Source: Pseudomonas sp. 6D_7.1_Bac1
GTDB lineage: Bacteria; Pseudomonadota; Gammaproteobacteria; Pseudomonadales; Pseudomonadaceae
DNA length: 64,000 bases
Direction: 5' to 3'
Assembly (NCBI RefSeq): GCF_025465945.1
Contig: NZ_JANLNW010000044.1
Location: 62,001 to 126,000, forward strand
Part shown: one piece after another, positions 49,679 through 62,198 of the stretch
Layout of the letters: each line of letters starts with the position of its first letter
How positions within the stretch are numbered: the first letter of the stretch is position 1
The notes under the pieces: generated by a model
Databases searched by the model: none
What the model saw: only the letters and a program-made list of their open reading frames with translations
What the model was told of the DNA's origin: nothing
Position numbers and translations under genes: made by a program

Positions 49679-50455
49679 ATGAAGAAGCTCCCCCTGATCG
49701 GTGGTCTGGCCCTGAGCCTGTTGGCGTGCAGCAGTCTGTTTGCCGCCGAGAAAACCCTGCGCATCGGTATCGAAGCGGCGTATCCGCCGTTTGCCTCCAA
49801 GACCTCGGATGGAAAAATCACCGGTTTTGACTATGACATCGGCAATGCGTTGTGCGCGCAGATGAAGGTCAAGTGCGAATGGGTCGAGGGCGAGTTCGAC
49901 GGTCTGATTCCTTCCCTTAAGGTGAAGAAAATCGACGCCGCGCTGTCGTCCATGACCATTAACGAAGATCGCAAAAAGTCGGTGGACTTCACCCATAAGT
50001 ATTACTTCACCTCATCGCGGCTGGTGATGAAGGACGGCGCGGTGGTTGATGACCAATACGCAAGCCTCAAGGGCAAGACCATTGGTGTGCAACGGGCAAC
50101 CACCACGGACCGTTACGCCACGGAAGTCTTCGAGCCCAAGGGCATCAAGGTGATGCGTTACGGCAACAATGAAGAGATCTACATGGACCTGGCCGCCGGG
50201 CGTCTGGATGGCATTTTCGCCGATACCATTCCGCTGAATGACTTCCTGTCGATGCCGCGTGGCGCCGGTTATGCCTTCGTCGGCCCAGAGCTCAAGGACC
50301 CGAAATACGTCGGTGAAGGCGCCGGGATTGCGGTGCGCAAGGGCAACACCGAGTTGGTTGCCGAGCTGAACAATGCCATTGATGGCATTCGCGCCAGCGG
50401 CGAATACCAGAAGATTGAAGCCAAGTACTTCAAGTCGGATATCTACGGCGATTGA
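49679..50455 (+). CDS. Periplasmic cationic amino-acid binding protein (ArgT/HisJ-like)
   Basis: 258 aa. Signal peptide [25 protein letters not shown], then [62 protein letters not shown] (in pieces), [19 protein letters not shown], and the substrate Asp in [16 protein letters not shown]. It is closest to lysine/arginine/ornithine and histidine binding proteins. It lies next to the dauR-dauA-dauB genes, so arginine in D or L form is likely its ligand. No permease genes are adjacent; it may share the AapJQMP system or an arginine permease elsewhere. Confidence 0.88.
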   Translation: MKKLPLIGGLALSLLACSSLFAAEKTLRIGIEAAYPPFASKTSDGKITGFDYDIGNALCAQMKVKCEWVEGEFDGLIPSLKVKKIDAALSSMTINEDRKKSVDFTHKYYFTSSRLVMKDGAVVDDQYASLKGKTIGVQRATTTDRYATEVFEPKGIKVMRYGNNEEIYMDLAAGRLDGIFADTIPLNDFLSMPRGAGYAFVGPELKDPKYVGEGAGIAVRKGNTELVAELNNAIDGIRASGEYQKIEAKYFKSDIYGD

Positions 50456-50463
50456 TCGATCGC

Positions 50464-50535
50464 CATCGCGAGCAGGCTCGCTCCCACATAGTCCAGCGGA
50501 CACAGGACCATTGTGGGAGCGAGCCTGCTCGCGAT
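50464..50535. repeat. REP pair in outward arrangement (GTGGGAGCGAG type)
   Basis: Mirror-image order, as at 49401-49493: the CGCGAGCAGGCTCG copy precedes the GTGGGAGCGAG copy. It lies between the binding-protein stop and the dauR stop. Confidence 0.9.
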
Positions 50536-50567
50536 GAGGTCCTGTCAGCCAATACACCTCTCAGGAT

Positions 50568-51194
50568 TCAGCCTTTGAGCTCTTTCAAATGCTTGTACAC
50601 CGTCGCCCGCCCCATATTCAGCACGTTGGCCACATAGTTGGAGGCGCTCTTGCCTTTGAAGGCGCCTTCGGCGTGCAGCGCGAGCACCAGCTCGCGTTTG
50701 TGCTCACGGGTCAGCACATTCAGGCCCAGTTGCCGCTCCCGCAGCCAGTTATGCAGGAAGGTGTTGATGCGCTCCTGCCAGTCGTCGCGAAACAGCGCAT
50801 CGGGTTGCGGGATCAGCTTGCTCGGTGAGAGAAACAGATCCAGCGCCGCCTTGGCGTTTTCAAACAGTGAAATATTCAGGTTGATGCACAGCACCGCGAT
50901 CGGATGCCCTTCGCTGTCGCGCAATACGCTGCTGAGGCTGCGGATCTTTTGCCCATCCCAATTGAGCTTTTCGTACGGGCCGATATTCCGCTCACTGATC
51001 TCTTCGCTGAGCATGTCCTCCAGCGCGGCGTCGTCGCCCACTTCCCGTTTGGAAATGTTATTGGCGATGTAGTCGATTTTCTGCGTGCGCAGGTCGTGCA
51101 GCACCACCTCGGCGTGGGGGAAAAACAGTGTGGCAATGGCGTCGGCGATCGCCCGGAAGTTATCCAGTGCGGGATCTTGAAGAGGTGGGGTCAT
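50568..51194 (-). CDS. dauR: YheO-type transcriptional regulator DauR
   Basis: 208 aa. The PAS-like YheO domain covers ~15-110 (FRAIADAIATLFFPHAEVVLHDL, SSVLRDSEGHPIAVLCINLNIS) and the DNA-binding C-terminus ~155-208 (KRELVLALHAEGAFKGKSASNYVANVLNMGRATVYKHLKEL). The ATG at 51194 is chosen for its ribosome site GGAG 8 bases upstream. In P. aeruginosa, DauR controls the dauBAR operon in response to D-arginine. The same order (dauR, dauA, dauB on one strand) appears here. Confidence 0.88.
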   Translation of the reverse strand: MTPPLQDPALDNFRAIADAIATLFFPHAEVVLHDLRTQKIDYIANNISKREVGDDAALEDMLSEEISERNIGPYEKLNWDGQKIRSLSSVLRDSEGHPIAVLCINLNISLFENAKAALDLFLSPSKLIPQPDALFRDDWQERINTFLHNWLRERQLGLNVLTREHKRELVLALHAEGAFKGKSASNYVANVLNMGRATVYKHLKELKG

Positions 51195-51283
51195 CGGTGT
51201 TGCTCCAGGCAATCAGCGCCCCGAAGAAAAAGGGGCGCTGGGAGTTTGCCGTAATCGAGGTCAGACGTCACCCAGCGGCAGGT

Positions 51284-52545
<1,262 letters not shown>

Positions 52546-52561
52546 AGGGACAGTGTTGGGT

Positions 52562-53515
52562 TCAATTCTGGCGGTGCAGCTGATAAATGGCATTGGCCAG
52601 GGCGATGTCTTCCAGGCCCAGACCGATGGAGCGGAAGAACACATGGCGGTCATAAGTCGGACGTGGCGTCTGTTCGCTCAACAGTTCGGCCAGGTCGCCC
52701 GCAATCGAGCTTTTGTCCCAGCCGTGCTGTTCGCTGGCGATCAGCATTTCGCCGGCAGAGCCTGGTGTGGTCAGGCGATAGTCGCAATACACCTGCATGT
52801 CACTCAGCGTTTCAGGCGGTACCTCGTGGGCACGTACGGCGTTGGTGCTGATGGAGGTGATCAGCGCTGGTTTGCTCAAACGCCGTGGATCGATCACAGG
52901 TCCTGCAGACGAGGTGCACAGCATGATCACGTCAGCGTCCAGAATGGCCTCTTCGCGGCTGTCCTGCACTTGCAGGCGCGAGTCGATGGCTGTCAGTTGT
53001 GCGAGCCGTTGCGAATCCTGGCTCGCCAGGCTCGGCGAGTAGAGGCTGATGCTGTGCCATTCCCGCACGTTCTTCACGTAGTGCAAATGCGCTTGGGCGA
53101 CCGGGCCGCTGCCAATAATCGCCAGGCGCGAGGCGTGTGGCAGGGCAAGGGCATCAACGGCAACAGCGGTGGTCGCGGCGGTGCGGGCGGTGGTCAGTTC
53201 ACCGGCATCGCAAAGCAGCAGCGGCTGGCCGGTTTGCATCGACATCAGCAGCGTCCAGGCGGTCACCAGCGGACCGTCCTTGCGCACGATGTAGGGCGAG
53301 GTTTTCACCCCGTACACACCGTCTTCGGCCAACACCCCGAGGTAGTTGATGAAGTCACCGGCACCTTGTGGAAACTCCACCAGTTGCTGGGCCGGTTGCA
53401 CGGCCTGACCAGCGGCCAGATCGCGGAACAGCTTGCGCAGGATCTTCGGCACGTCGACTTGATCAAGCAGTTCGCGGGCCTGGGGTTGGGCGATCACATA
53501 GGGTGTGCTGGACAT
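52562..53515 (-). CDS. dauB: Ornithine-cyclodeaminase-family reductase DauB
   Basis: 317 aa. Motifs of the OCD/mu-crystallin family: GVYGVKTSPYIVRKDGPLVTAWTLLMSMQTGQPLLLCDAGELTTARTAATTAVAVDALA (in pieces), NADP-binding IIGSGPVAQAHLHYVKN, IMLCTSSAGPVIDP and ISAISTNA-like region. In P. aeruginosa, DauB converts 2-oxoarginine with ammonia and NAD(P)H to L-arginine, completing D- to L-arginine inversion begun by DauA. It lies next to dauA and dauR on the same strand. Confidence 0.87.
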   Translation of the reverse strand: MSSTPYVIAQPQARELLDQVDVPKILRKLFRDLAAGQAVQPAQQLVEFPQGAGDFINYLGVLAEDGVYGVKTSPYIVRKDGPLVTAWTLLMSMQTGQPLLLCDAGELTTARTAATTAVAVDALALPHASRLAIIGSGPVAQAHLHYVKNVREWHSISLYSPSLASQDSQRLAQLTAIDSRLQVQDSREEAILDADVIMLCTSSAGPVIDPRRLSKPALITSISTNAVRAHEVPPETLSDMQVYCDYRLTTPGSAGEMLIASEQHGWDKSSIAGDLAELLSEQTPRPTYDRHVFFRSIGLGLEDIALANAIYQLHRQN

Positions 53516-53593
53516 GCGGATGCTCCGTGGAATCGCAAGTAAACTAATTTGTCCATTGTGGACTTATTGTTCTGTTTGGCAATATCCAGGCGT

Positions 53594-53625
53594 AAAAAAA
53601 GCGCAGTCGTTTGCGACTGCGCTTT
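53594..53625 (-). terminator. Terminator of rhlB
   Basis: GCGCAGTCG and CGACTGCGC form a nine-bp stem with TTTG loop, extended by A-T pairs, and followed on the minus strand by U7. It lies 18 bases past the rhlB stop. Confidence 0.9.
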
Positions 53626-53643
53626 GGATGTTGCGACGCGAGC

Positions 53644-55131
53644 TTAAGGGCGTTTGCGTTCAACCGCTCGTAGCAGATGGGTCGGCGGGGTTTCGCAACT
53701 GATCTTGCGACCCAGCAACGCCTCGATGGACGGTAGCTGGTAGGAGTCGTCTTCACCGGCGAAGCTGATGGACACGCCGTCAGCGCCTGCGCGACCGGTA
53801 CGGCCAATGCGGTGGACGTAATCGTCCGGCACTTCCGGCAGGGTGAAGTTGATCACGTGGCTGATGCCGTCGATGTGAATCCCGCGACCGGCGACATCGG
53901 TGGCCACCAGCACGCGAATCTTGCCTTCGCGGAAACCTTCCAGGGTCTTGATGCGCTTGTGCTGCGGAACGTCACCCGACAGCTGGGCAGCGTTGACGCC
54001 GTCACGTACCAGGCGTTCCTCGATGCGCCGCACTTCGTCCTTGCGGTTGGCGAAGACCATCACCCGTTCCCAACCGTTGTCGGTCACCAGGTTGTAGAGC
54101 AGCTTGTATTTATCGGCACCGGCGACGGCGTAGATGTGCTGCTCGACGTTTTCGCTGGCAACGTTCGCGACTTCAATCTCTACGATCGACGGGTCGGTGG
54201 TCCACTGTTTGGCCAGGTTCATCACGTCTTCGGTGAAGGTGGCGGAGAACAGCAGGGTCTGACGTTCGTTTTTCGGTGGAGTCTGGCGAATGATCTGACG
54301 CACTTGTGGGATAAAGCCCATATCGAGCATCCGGTCGGCTTCGTCGAGCACCATCACTTCGACCATGTCCAGGTGCACATCACCGCGCTGGTTGAAGTCC
54401 AGCAGACGGCCTGGGGTCGCGACGAGGATGTCGCAGTGGCGAGCTTCGAGGTGCTTGAGCTGCTTGTCGAAGTCCATGCCGCCAACGAACGTCATGACGT
54501 TGAGGCCGGTGTACTTGGTCAGGTCTGCCGCATCCTTGGCGATCTGCACCACCAGTTCACGGGTCGGCGCAATGATCAGCGCCCGTGGCTCACCCATGTA
54601 GCGCTCTTTCGGCGGCGGGGTTTGCAGCAGCTGGGTGATGATCGAGATCAGGAACGCGGCGGTTTTGCCCGTGCCAGTCTGGGCACGACCGATGGCGTCT
54701 TTGCCGGCCAGGGTGAAACCCAATACCTGCGCCTGGATCGGTGTGCAGTACGGGAAACCCAGGTCCTGGATGGCGTGCATCAGTTCCGGGGCCAGTTTGA
54801 AATCATGAAAGCGGGTTTTGCCTTCCTGGGGTTCGACGGCGAAATCTTCGAGTTTCCAGGCTTTGAGCGGCGGTTTCGGCGCGCGTTCACGGCGCGGTTG
54901 CGCAGGTTTTGCCGTCTCGCTGCGCGGTTGCTGTGTAACAGGTTCGGCAACGGATTCGGTGGCCGGAATGTTCACAGGCTCTTGTTTTGGTGCCGCGACA
55001 GCTGCGGTCCGGCCAGGCTGATGACCGTCGGTGCGGTTGCTGGGTGTGTGGGAAGGTGCGCTGGAGCTGGGCGCGAGCTGCTCAGCCTCGCTTTTACCGA
55101 ACATTTTCTTGAGTGCTTTGAGCACGGTCAT
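53644..55131 (-). CDS. rhlB: DEAD-box RNA helicase RhlB
   Basis: 495 aa. The first ~100 residues are a low-complexity, Pro/Ala/Arg-rich extension. The helicase core has Q-motif [10 protein letters not shown], motif [12 protein letters not shown], motif [15 protein letters not shown], motif III SATF, and motif [12 protein letters not shown]. RhlB unwinds RNA for degradosome-mediated decay and for ribosome assembly. It is downstream of an esterase gene on the same strand, with 86 bases between them, and probably has its own promoter. Confidence 0.93.
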   Translation of the reverse strand: MTVLKALKKMFGKSEAEQLAPSSSAPSHTPSNRTDGHQPGRTAAVAAPKQEPVNIPATESVAEPVTQQPRSETAKPAQPRRERAPKPPLKAWKLEDFAVEPQEGKTRFHDFKLAPELMHAIQDLGFPYCTPIQAQVLGFTLAGKDAIGRAQTGTGKTAAFLISIITQLLQTPPPKERYMGEPRALIIAPTRELVVQIAKDAADLTKYTGLNVMTFVGGMDFDKQLKHLEARHCDILVATPGRLLDFNQRGDVHLDMVEVMVLDEADRMLDMGFIPQVRQIIRQTPPKNERQTLLFSATFTEDVMNLAKQWTTDPSIVEIEVANVASENVEQHIYAVAGADKYKLLYNLVTDNGWERVMVFANRKDEVRRIEERLVRDGVNAAQLSGDVPQHKRIKTLEGFREGKIRVLVATDVAGRGIHIDGISHVINFTLPEVPDDYVHRIGRTGRAGADGVSISFAGEDDSYQLPSIEALLGRKISCETPPTHLLRAVERKRP

Positions 55132-55217
55132 CTCATCAATTGGTTAAGGAATGTACGCCGGCCAGTGTAATGCAAGAAACGGGCGCGGCGTAGTTACAGC
55201 TACAGGAAGTTTCTGTT

Positions 55218-56314
<1,097 letters not shown>

Positions 56315-56324
56315 ACAACAAGAG
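56315..56324 (+). promoter_or_regulatory. Hfq/Crc-type motif before aapJ
   Basis: ACAACAAGAG, identical to the core of the amiE catabolite-repression motif, lies 7 bases before the GGAGG ribosome site of aapJ. Binding of Hfq with Crc would repress the uptake system when better carbon sources are present. Confidence 0.65.
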
Positions 56325-56341
56325 CAAAACTGGAGGTTTGA

Positions 56342-57373
56342 ATGAAGATGTTGAAATCCACCCTGGCAATCGTGACTGCGGCCGCAGTACTCGGTGTCAG
56401 CGGGTTCGCTCAGGCGGGTGCAACCCTGGATGCCGTGCAGAAGAAAGGCTTCGTGCAGTGCGGCGTGAGCGACGGTTTGCCGGGCTTCTCGGTTCCGGAC
56501 TCTACCGGCAAGATCGTCGGTATCGATGCTGACTACTGCCGCGCTGTGGCCGCAGCCGTATTCGGTGACGCGACCAAGGTCAAATTCAGCCAGTTGAATG
56601 CCAAGGAGCGTTTCACTGCGCTTCAATCCGGCGAAATCGACATGCTGTCGCGTAACTCCACCATGACCAGTTCCCGTGACGCGGGCATGGGCCTGAAGTT
56701 TCCTGGCTTCATCACTTACTACGACGGCGTAGGCTTCCTGGCCAACAGTAAGCTGGGCGTGAAGAGTGCCAAGGAACTGGATGGCGCGACCATCTGTATT
56801 CAAGCCGGTACCACCACCGAGCTGAACGTGTCCGACTACTTCCGCGCCAATGGCCTGAAGTACACCCCGATCACTTTCGACACCTCCGATGAAAGCGCCA
56901 AGTCGCTGGAATCCGGTCGTTGCGACGTACTGACTTCCGACAAGTCCCAGTTGTACGCACAGCGCAGCAAGCTGGCCTCGCCTAAAGATTATGTAGTTCT
57001 GCCGGAAACCATCTCCAAAGAGCCTCTGGGGCCGGTCGTGCGTAACGGTGACGATGAGTGGCTGGCGATCGTTCGTTGGGTTGGCTACGCGATGCTCAAC
57101 GCCGAAGAGGCCGGTGTCACGTCGAAAAACGTCGAGGCTGAAGCCAAGTCGACCAAGAACCCGGACGTCGCCCGTCTGCTGGGTACCGACGGTGAATACG
57201 GCAAGGACCTGAAACTGCCGAAAGACTGGGTGGTGAAAATCGTCAAGCAAGTCGGTAACTACGGCGAAGTCTTCGAGAAAAACCTCGGCAAGAGCACTCC
57301 GCTGGAAATCGACCGTGGCCTGAACGCCCTGTGGACCAACGGCGGCATCCAATACGCACCACCAGTGCGCTGA
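56342..57373 (+). CDS. aapJ: General amino-acid ABC transporter binding protein AapJ
   Basis: 343 aa. Signal peptide MKMLKSTLAIVTAAAVLGVSGFAQAG, then TLDAVQKKGFVQCGVSDGLPGFSVPD, the Asp in GEIDMLSRNSTMTSSRD, and EPLGPVVRNGDDEWLAI near the end. This is the broad-specificity Aap binding protein (longer than typical family 3 members). It is the first gene of aapJQMP, with a strong GGAGG ribosome site. It takes up most L-amino acids in the periplasm. Confidence 0.95.
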   Translation: MKMLKSTLAIVTAAAVLGVSGFAQAGATLDAVQKKGFVQCGVSDGLPGFSVPDSTGKIVGIDADYCRAVAAAVFGDATKVKFSQLNAKERFTALQSGEIDMLSRNSTMTSSRDAGMGLKFPGFITYYDGVGFLANSKLGVKSAKELDGATICIQAGTTTELNVSDYFRANGLKYTPITFDTSDESAKSLESGRCDVLTSDKSQLYAQRSKLASPKDYVVLPETISKEPLGPVVRNGDDEWLAIVRWVGYAMLNAEEAGVTSKNVEAEAKSTKNPDVARLLGTDGEYGKDLKLPKDWVVKIVKQVGNYGEVFEKNLGKSTPLEIDRGLNALWTNGGIQYAPPVR

Positions 57374-57438
57374 TGGTTCTATCACCCGGTGGGCCAACCA
57401 CCGGGTGATGTTCTGTTCCATTATTTCTGGGGCACTTC

Positions 57439-58620
57439 ATGCAAAATTCAATCGGCGCACCAAAGCAGAGGCTCAGCCTCAGCGATCCGCGAGTGCGTGC
57501 GTGGCTGTTTCAGATCATCACGATTGTCGCGGTGGTCTCGATGGGTTGGTACCTGTTCAACAACACTCAAACCAACCTGCAACACCGGGGCATTACCTCC
57601 GGTTTCAGCTTTCTGGAGCGCAGCGCCGGATTCGGCATCGCGCAACACCTGATCGACTACACCGAATCGGACAGCTATGCCCGGGTGTTTGTCATCGGCT
57701 TGCTCAATACCCTGTTGGTGACCTTTATCGGCGTGATCCTGGCGACGATTCTGGGGTTCATCGTTGGTGTGGCACGGCTGTCGAAGAACTGGATCATCAA
57801 CAAGCTGGCGACGGTTTACGTTGAGACTTTCCGCAACATTCCACCGCTGCTGCAAATTCTGTTCTGGTACTTCGCGGTGTTCCTGACCATGCCAGGACCG
57901 CGCAACAGCCATAACTTCGCCGATACCTTCTTCGTCAGCAGTCGTGGCCTGAATATGCCGGCCGCGCAGATGGCCGGTGGGTTCTGGGCGTTTGTGATCA
58001 GCGTCGTGGTGGCTATCGTCGCCATCGTGCTGATGTGCCGCTGGGCCAACAAGCGTTTCGAGGCGACCGGTGTACCGTTCCACAAATTCTGGACCGGTTT
58101 GGCACTGTTTCTGGTGATTCCAGCGTTGTGCACGCTGATCTTCGGTGCGCCACTGCATTGGGAATTGCCGAAGCTGCAAGGCTTCAACTTCGTCGGTGGC
58201 TGGGTGCTGATCCCGGAACTGCTGGCTTTGACTCTGGCCCTGACGGTGTACACCGCGGCGTTCATCGCCGAGATCGTGCGTTCCGGGATCAACTCGGTCA
58301 GCCACGGTCAGACCGAAGCGGCGCGTTCGCTGGGTCTGCGCAACGGTCCAACCCTGCGCAAGGTCATCATCCCGCAAGCCCTGCGGGTGATCATTCCGCC
58401 GCTGACCAGCCAATACCTGAACCTGGCGAAGAACTCCTCGCTGGCGGCCGGTATCGGTTACCCGGAAATGGTTTCGTTGTTTGCCGGCACAGTACTGAAC
58501 CAGACCGGGCAGGCGATCGAAGTTATTGCCATCACCATGAGCGTGTACCTGGCGATCAGTATCAGCATTTCCCTGCTGATGAACTGGTACAACAAGCGCA
58601 TTGCGCTGATCGAGCGGTGA
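57439..58620 (+). CDS. aapQ: Amino-acid ABC transporter permease AapQ
   Basis: 393 aa inner-membrane permease with about eight hydrophobic helices. The cytoplasmic EAA loop SHGQTEAARSLGLRNGPTLRKVIIPQALRVIIPPLTSQY lies near residues 290-328 and would contact AapP. The N-terminal GISFLERSAGFGIAQ region fits the long Aap permeases. It follows aapJ after 65 bases and lies 10 bases ahead of aapM. Confidence 0.93.
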   Translation: MQNSIGAPKQRLSLSDPRVRAWLFQIITIVAVVSMGWYLFNNTQTNLQHRGITSGFSFLERSAGFGIAQHLIDYTESDSYARVFVIGLLNTLLVTFIGVILATILGFIVGVARLSKNWIINKLATVYVETFRNIPPLLQILFWYFAVFLTMPGPRNSHNFADTFFVSSRGLNMPAAQMAGGFWAFVISVVVAIVAIVLMCRWANKRFEATGVPFHKFWTGLALFLVIPALCTLIFGAPLHWELPKLQGFNFVGGWVLIPELLALTLALTVYTAAFIAEIVRSGINSVSHGQTEAARSLGLRNGPTLRKVIIPQALRVIIPPLTSQYLNLAKNSSLAAGIGYPEMVSLFAGTVLNQTGQAIEVIAITMSVYLAISISISLLMNWYNKRIALIER

Positions 58621-58630
58621 GGAAACGCGC

Positions 58631-59728
58631 ATGACGACTCATATTTTCAAACCTGACCTGCCACCACCAGGCATCCGCATCGGTGTCGTGGCGTGGATGC
58701 GCGAGCACATGTTCTCCAGTTGGATCAACACGCTGCTCACGCTGTTCGCGTTCTACCTGATTTACCTGGTGGTGCCGCCGATCCTGCACTGGGCGATTCT
58801 TGATGCCAACTGGGTGGGCACCACGCGCGCCGACTGCACCAAGGAAGGCGCTTGCTGGGTGTTCATTCAGCAGCGCTTTGGCCAGTTCATGTACGGGTAC
58901 TACCCGCCCGAACTGCGCTGGCGCGTCGACCTGAGCGTGTGTCTGGCGGTGATCGGCATCGCACCGCTGTTCATCTCGCGTTTTCAGCGCAAAGCGGTCT
59001 ACGGCCTGAGCTTTCTGGTGCTCTATCCGATCATTACCTACATCCTGCTGCACGGTGACATGCTTGGCCTGACCAACGTTGCGACCAGTCAATGGGGCGG
59101 TCTGATGCTGACCCTGGTGATTGCCACCGTCGGTATCGTCGGCGCGTTGCCGCTGGGGATCATGCTGGCATTGGGTCGTCGCTCGAACATGCCGGCGATT
59201 CGCGTGGTCTGCGTGACCTTCATCGAGTTCTGGCGCGGCGTGCCGTTGATCACGGTGCTGTTCATGTCTTCGGTAATGCTGCCGTTGTTCCTGCCTGAAG
59301 GCATGAACTTCGACAAGTTGCTGCGGGCCTTGATCGGGGTGATCCTGTTCCAGTCGGCCTACGTGGCCGAAGTGGTGCGCGGTGGTCTGCAAGCGATTCC
59401 CAAAGGTCAGTACGAAGCCGCAGCAGCGATGGGCCTCGGTTACTGGCGCAGCATGGGCCTGGTGATTCTGCCGCAAGCCCTGAAGCTGGTGATTCCGGGC
59501 ATCGTCAACACCTTCATTGCGCTGTTCAAGGACACGAGCCTGGTGATCATCATCGGCTTGTTCGACTTGCTCAACAGCGTCAAGCAAGCCGCCGCCGACC
59601 CGAAATGGCTGGGCATGGCCACTGAAGGCTATGTGTTCGCGGCCCTGGTGTTCTGGATTTTCTGTTTTGGTATGTCCCGCTATTCCATGCATTTGGAACG
59701 CAAGCTGGACACAGGCCACAAGCGTTAG
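58631..59728 (+). CDS. aapM: Amino-acid ABC transporter permease AapM
   Basis: 365 aa. Two hydrophobic blocks and an EAA loop (KGQYEAAAAMGLGYWRSMGLVILPQALKLVIPGI near 258-292). It forms the other half of the membrane channel with AapQ. It starts 10 bases after the aapQ stop and its own stop is 11 bases before aapP. Confidence 0.93.
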   Translation: MTTHIFKPDLPPPGIRIGVVAWMREHMFSSWINTLLTLFAFYLIYLVVPPILHWAILDANWVGTTRADCTKEGACWVFIQQRFGQFMYGYYPPELRWRVDLSVCLAVIGIAPLFISRFQRKAVYGLSFLVLYPIITYILLHGDMLGLTNVATSQWGGLMLTLVIATVGIVGALPLGIMLALGRRSNMPAIRVVCVTFIEFWRGVPLITVLFMSSVMLPLFLPEGMNFDKLLRALIGVILFQSAYVAEVVRGGLQAIPKGQYEAAAAMGLGYWRSMGLVILPQALKLVIPGIVNTFIALFKDTSLVIIIGLFDLLNSVKQAAADPKWLGMATEGYVFAALVFWIFCFGMSRYSMHLERKLDTGHKR

Positions 59729-59739
59729 GAGCGTAGTTT

Positions 59740-60504
59740 ATGAGTGAAGCGATCAAACAGCCTGTGAGCCCTGAAGGCATTATTCAGATGCAGGGCGTGA
59801 ACAAGTGGTACGGCCAGTTCCACGTGTTGAAAGACATCAACCTGAACGTCAAGCAGGGCGAGCGTATCGTTCTGTGCGGGCCATCGGGTTCCGGCAAGTC
59901 GACCACCATTCGCTGCCTCAACCGTCTGGAAGAGCACCAGCAGGGCCGCATCGTGGTCGATGGCGTGGAGCTGACCAACGACCTCAAGCAAATCGAAGCG
60001 ATTCGTCGCGAAGTCGGCATGGTGTTCCAGCACTTCAACCTGTTCCCGCACCTGACCATCCTGCAAAACTGCACGCTGGCACCGATGTGGGTCCGCAAGA
60101 TGCCCAAGCGCAAGGCTGAAGAAATTGCCATGCATTACCTGGAGCGCGTGCGCATTCCAGAGCAGGCGCACAAGTTTCCGGGGCAACTGTCCGGCGGTCA
60201 GCAACAGCGTGTGGCGATTGCCCGCGCGCTGTGCATGAAACCGAAAATCATGCTGTTCGACGAACCGACCTCGGCACTCGACCCAGAGATGGTGAAAGAG
60301 GTTCTGGACACCATGATCGGCCTGGCCGAAGACGGCATGACCATGCTCTGCGTCACCCACGAAATGGGCTTTGCGCGGACCGTGGCCAACCGCGTGATCT
60401 TCATGGACAAGGGCGAAATCGTCGAACAGGCTCCGCCGAACGACTTCTTCGACAACCCGCAGAATGAGCGTACCAAACTGTTCCTGAGCCAGATCCTGCA
60501 TTGA
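59740..60504 (+). CDS. aapP: Amino-acid ABC transporter ATPase AapP
   Basis: 254 aa. Walker [15 protein letters not shown] (~47-60), Q-loop [12 protein letters not shown], signature [15 protein letters not shown], Walker [16 protein letters not shown], and H-loop VTHEMGFAR. It powers AapJQM transport. Last gene of the operon, closed by a terminator. Confidence 0.96.
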   Translation: MSEAIKQPVSPEGIIQMQGVNKWYGQFHVLKDINLNVKQGERIVLCGPSGSGKSTTIRCLNRLEEHQQGRIVVDGVELTNDLKQIEAIRREVGMVFQHFNLFPHLTILQNCTLAPMWVRKMPKRKAEEIAMHYLERVRIPEQAHKFPGQLSGGQQQRVAIARALCMKPKIMLFDEPTSALDPEMVKEVLDTMIGLAEDGMTMLCVTHEMGFARTVANRVIFMDKGEIVEQAPPNDFFDNPQNERTKLFLSQILH

Positions 60505-60532
60505 TTGGTTGAATAATAGCGTTGCCTCAACT

Positions 60533-60560
60533 CCCCACAGATTTTTCTGTGGGGTTTTTT
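60533..60560 (+). terminator. Terminator of aapJQMP
   Basis: CCCCACAG and CTGTGGGG form an eight-bp stem with ATTTTT loop, followed by T6, 28 bases after the aapP stop. Confidence 0.9.
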
Positions 60561-60572
60561 GTCTGCGCCGGT

Positions 60573-62198
60573 TTATCCTTCTGCCTCTAACCGCTGGAGT
60601 GCCAGGCGTACGGCCCGATGGGCGTTGAGCCGTCCGTGCCCGTAGTAGTGACTATGACCGTTCAGGTCGTACTGGCCGAGCGGACCGTCGTCGACATGCC
60701 CGATCTTGTCGCAACAATCGGCAAGGAGTTGTCGCACCGCCTCGCGGTTCAGGGTCGGATTAACACCAAGCATCAGCGCTGCGACTCCAGCTGCGCCCGG
60801 GCAGGCGCTTGAGGTGCCACTGAATAGTTCGGTGTAGGCGCCGTTGCCTGTATCGGAAAACTTGCCACTCAGGTCCGTAGTGCGAATTCCCCGAGTCTGC
60901 GGGATTGATGTGGCAGGCTTGAACTTCGGGTCCGGATGTGGTTGATCGCCACTGGGGAAACAGCACCAGAGAGCATTGCCGAAATCGCTGTAAGCGCTAC
61001 GGCGACTCTGGTCATTACAGGCACCGACGGCAATAACCATCGGGTGACTGGAATAGCCGTCTTTGTCCACGCTTTCGTTGCCATTGCCGGCTCCGAAAAA
61101 AATAATGCAGCCTTTTCCATCACGGCCTTTGGTAGCTGCGTACTCAATAGCCAGTCGGGTACTGGCAGCCAACGGAAAATCTTGTGTATGCCTGGGATCG
61201 GTGGGGTCGGCCCAGTGTCCTTCGGCTGGCCCCCAACTGCAGGAAATAATGTCTGCGCCATTGTCCGCGGCCCAGAAAAAGGCGTCGGCTTCAGCGCGGG
61301 CGCCCAAGGGTTTGGTTAGTTTTAGGGGCATCAGGCTGGCGCGTGGGGCGACCCCGCTCGCACCGACATGACCATTGGCACAAGCCACTCCAGCGGCCGC
61401 TGTTCCATGTCGTTCGAATGTATTTTTCGGTCGAGGCCCTTGCTTGGCGTTGCGACGATCGAAATTCTGCGGCGCAACGATTTTTCCGGATCCCGTGAAT
61501 TCGGGATGATCGATATCGAACGCATCGTCGATGACGGCGATAACTATGCCTTCACCCTGGCCAAGGTCGTGAGCGGCTTCGACATTGGCGCTGGCGTCGA
61601 TCTGAACTTGATAGGTGACGGTGGTTTTTTTCAGATGCCACTGGTTCGCATGGATGGCCCTGCGTTGTCCCTGGCGCAGCATTTCCGGGTGACAATAGTC
61701 GACGTCATTACGTTCCAGTAGTTTAAGCGTGAATGAGCAGACGTCGGTGCCGCGATGGTCTCTGTGGCTAACGAAGAATGCGTTGGCGGCGTAGGGCACT
61801 TGCTGCTTGATTGTAAGACCGAGCTCTTTGAGGGTTATCTCGCATTCGGTCGGGGTGAGTTGATCGATGAATTTCAGGAAGATGTTCTCTGTATAGAGAA
61901 CGGCGTCCTGTGTAAGGGGATCTACCAGCACGCTTCCCGCAAAACGTACGTCTGGCAGTGCGCGCAGCAGCGCCTTGCGCTGGGACAGGCACGACGCCTG
62001 CGGTACTTTGAAAACCAGTACGTCCGCGTCGGCAACGTGCATCACCAACTGGCTGTCGCCTATCGCCTTGTGCGCTTGCTCGCAGCACAGTGCCGATGCA
62101 AGGTCCTTTCCTGAATGGCTGCGCACAGCGATCAAGTTCTTACTCTTCTCCAGGAAAAAGGAGCGGGTTTGCTTATTACCGAAGTTGACTTCTTCCAT
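60573..62198 (-). CDS. Subtilisin-like S8 peptidase without a signal peptide
   Basis: 541 aa. The first ~190 residues are an alpha/beta pro-region-like segment (QVPYAANAFFVSH, LLERNDVDYCHPEML). The S8 catalytic domain follows, with Asp224 or 225 in IAVIDDAFDIDHPEF, His264 in ERHGTAAAGVA, Asn372 in FGAGNGNESVD, and Ser463 in FSGTSSACPGAAG. No leader peptide is visible, so it is predicted to be cytoplasmic or released by an unknown route. The gene lies 205 bases after an MqsA-like regulator gene on the same strand. The target is unknown. Confidence 0.88.
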   Translation of the reverse strand: MEEVNFGNKQTRSFFLEKSKNLIAVRSHSGKDLASALCCEQAHKAIGDSQLVMHVADADVLVFKVPQASCLSQRKALLRALPDVRFAGSVLVDPLTQDAVLYTENIFLKFIDQLTPTECEITLKELGLTIKQQVPYAANAFFVSHRDHRGTDVCSFTLKLLERNDVDYCHPEMLRQGQRRAIHANQWHLKKTTVTYQVQIDASANVEAAHDLGQGEGIVIAVIDDAFDIDHPEFTGSGKIVAPQNFDRRNAKQGPRPKNTFERHGTAAAGVACANGHVGASGVAPRASLMPLKLTKPLGARAEADAFFWAADNGADIISCSWGPAEGHWADPTDPRHTQDFPLAASTRLAIEYAATKGRDGKGCIIFFGAGNGNESVDKDGYSSHPMVIAVGACNDQSRRSAYSDFGNALWCCFPSGDQPHPDPKFKPATSIPQTRGIRTTDLSGKFSDTGNGAYTELFSGTSSACPGAAGVAALMLGVNPTLNREAVRQLLADCCDKIGHVDDGPLGQYDLNGHSHYYGHGRLNAHRAVRLALQRLEAEG

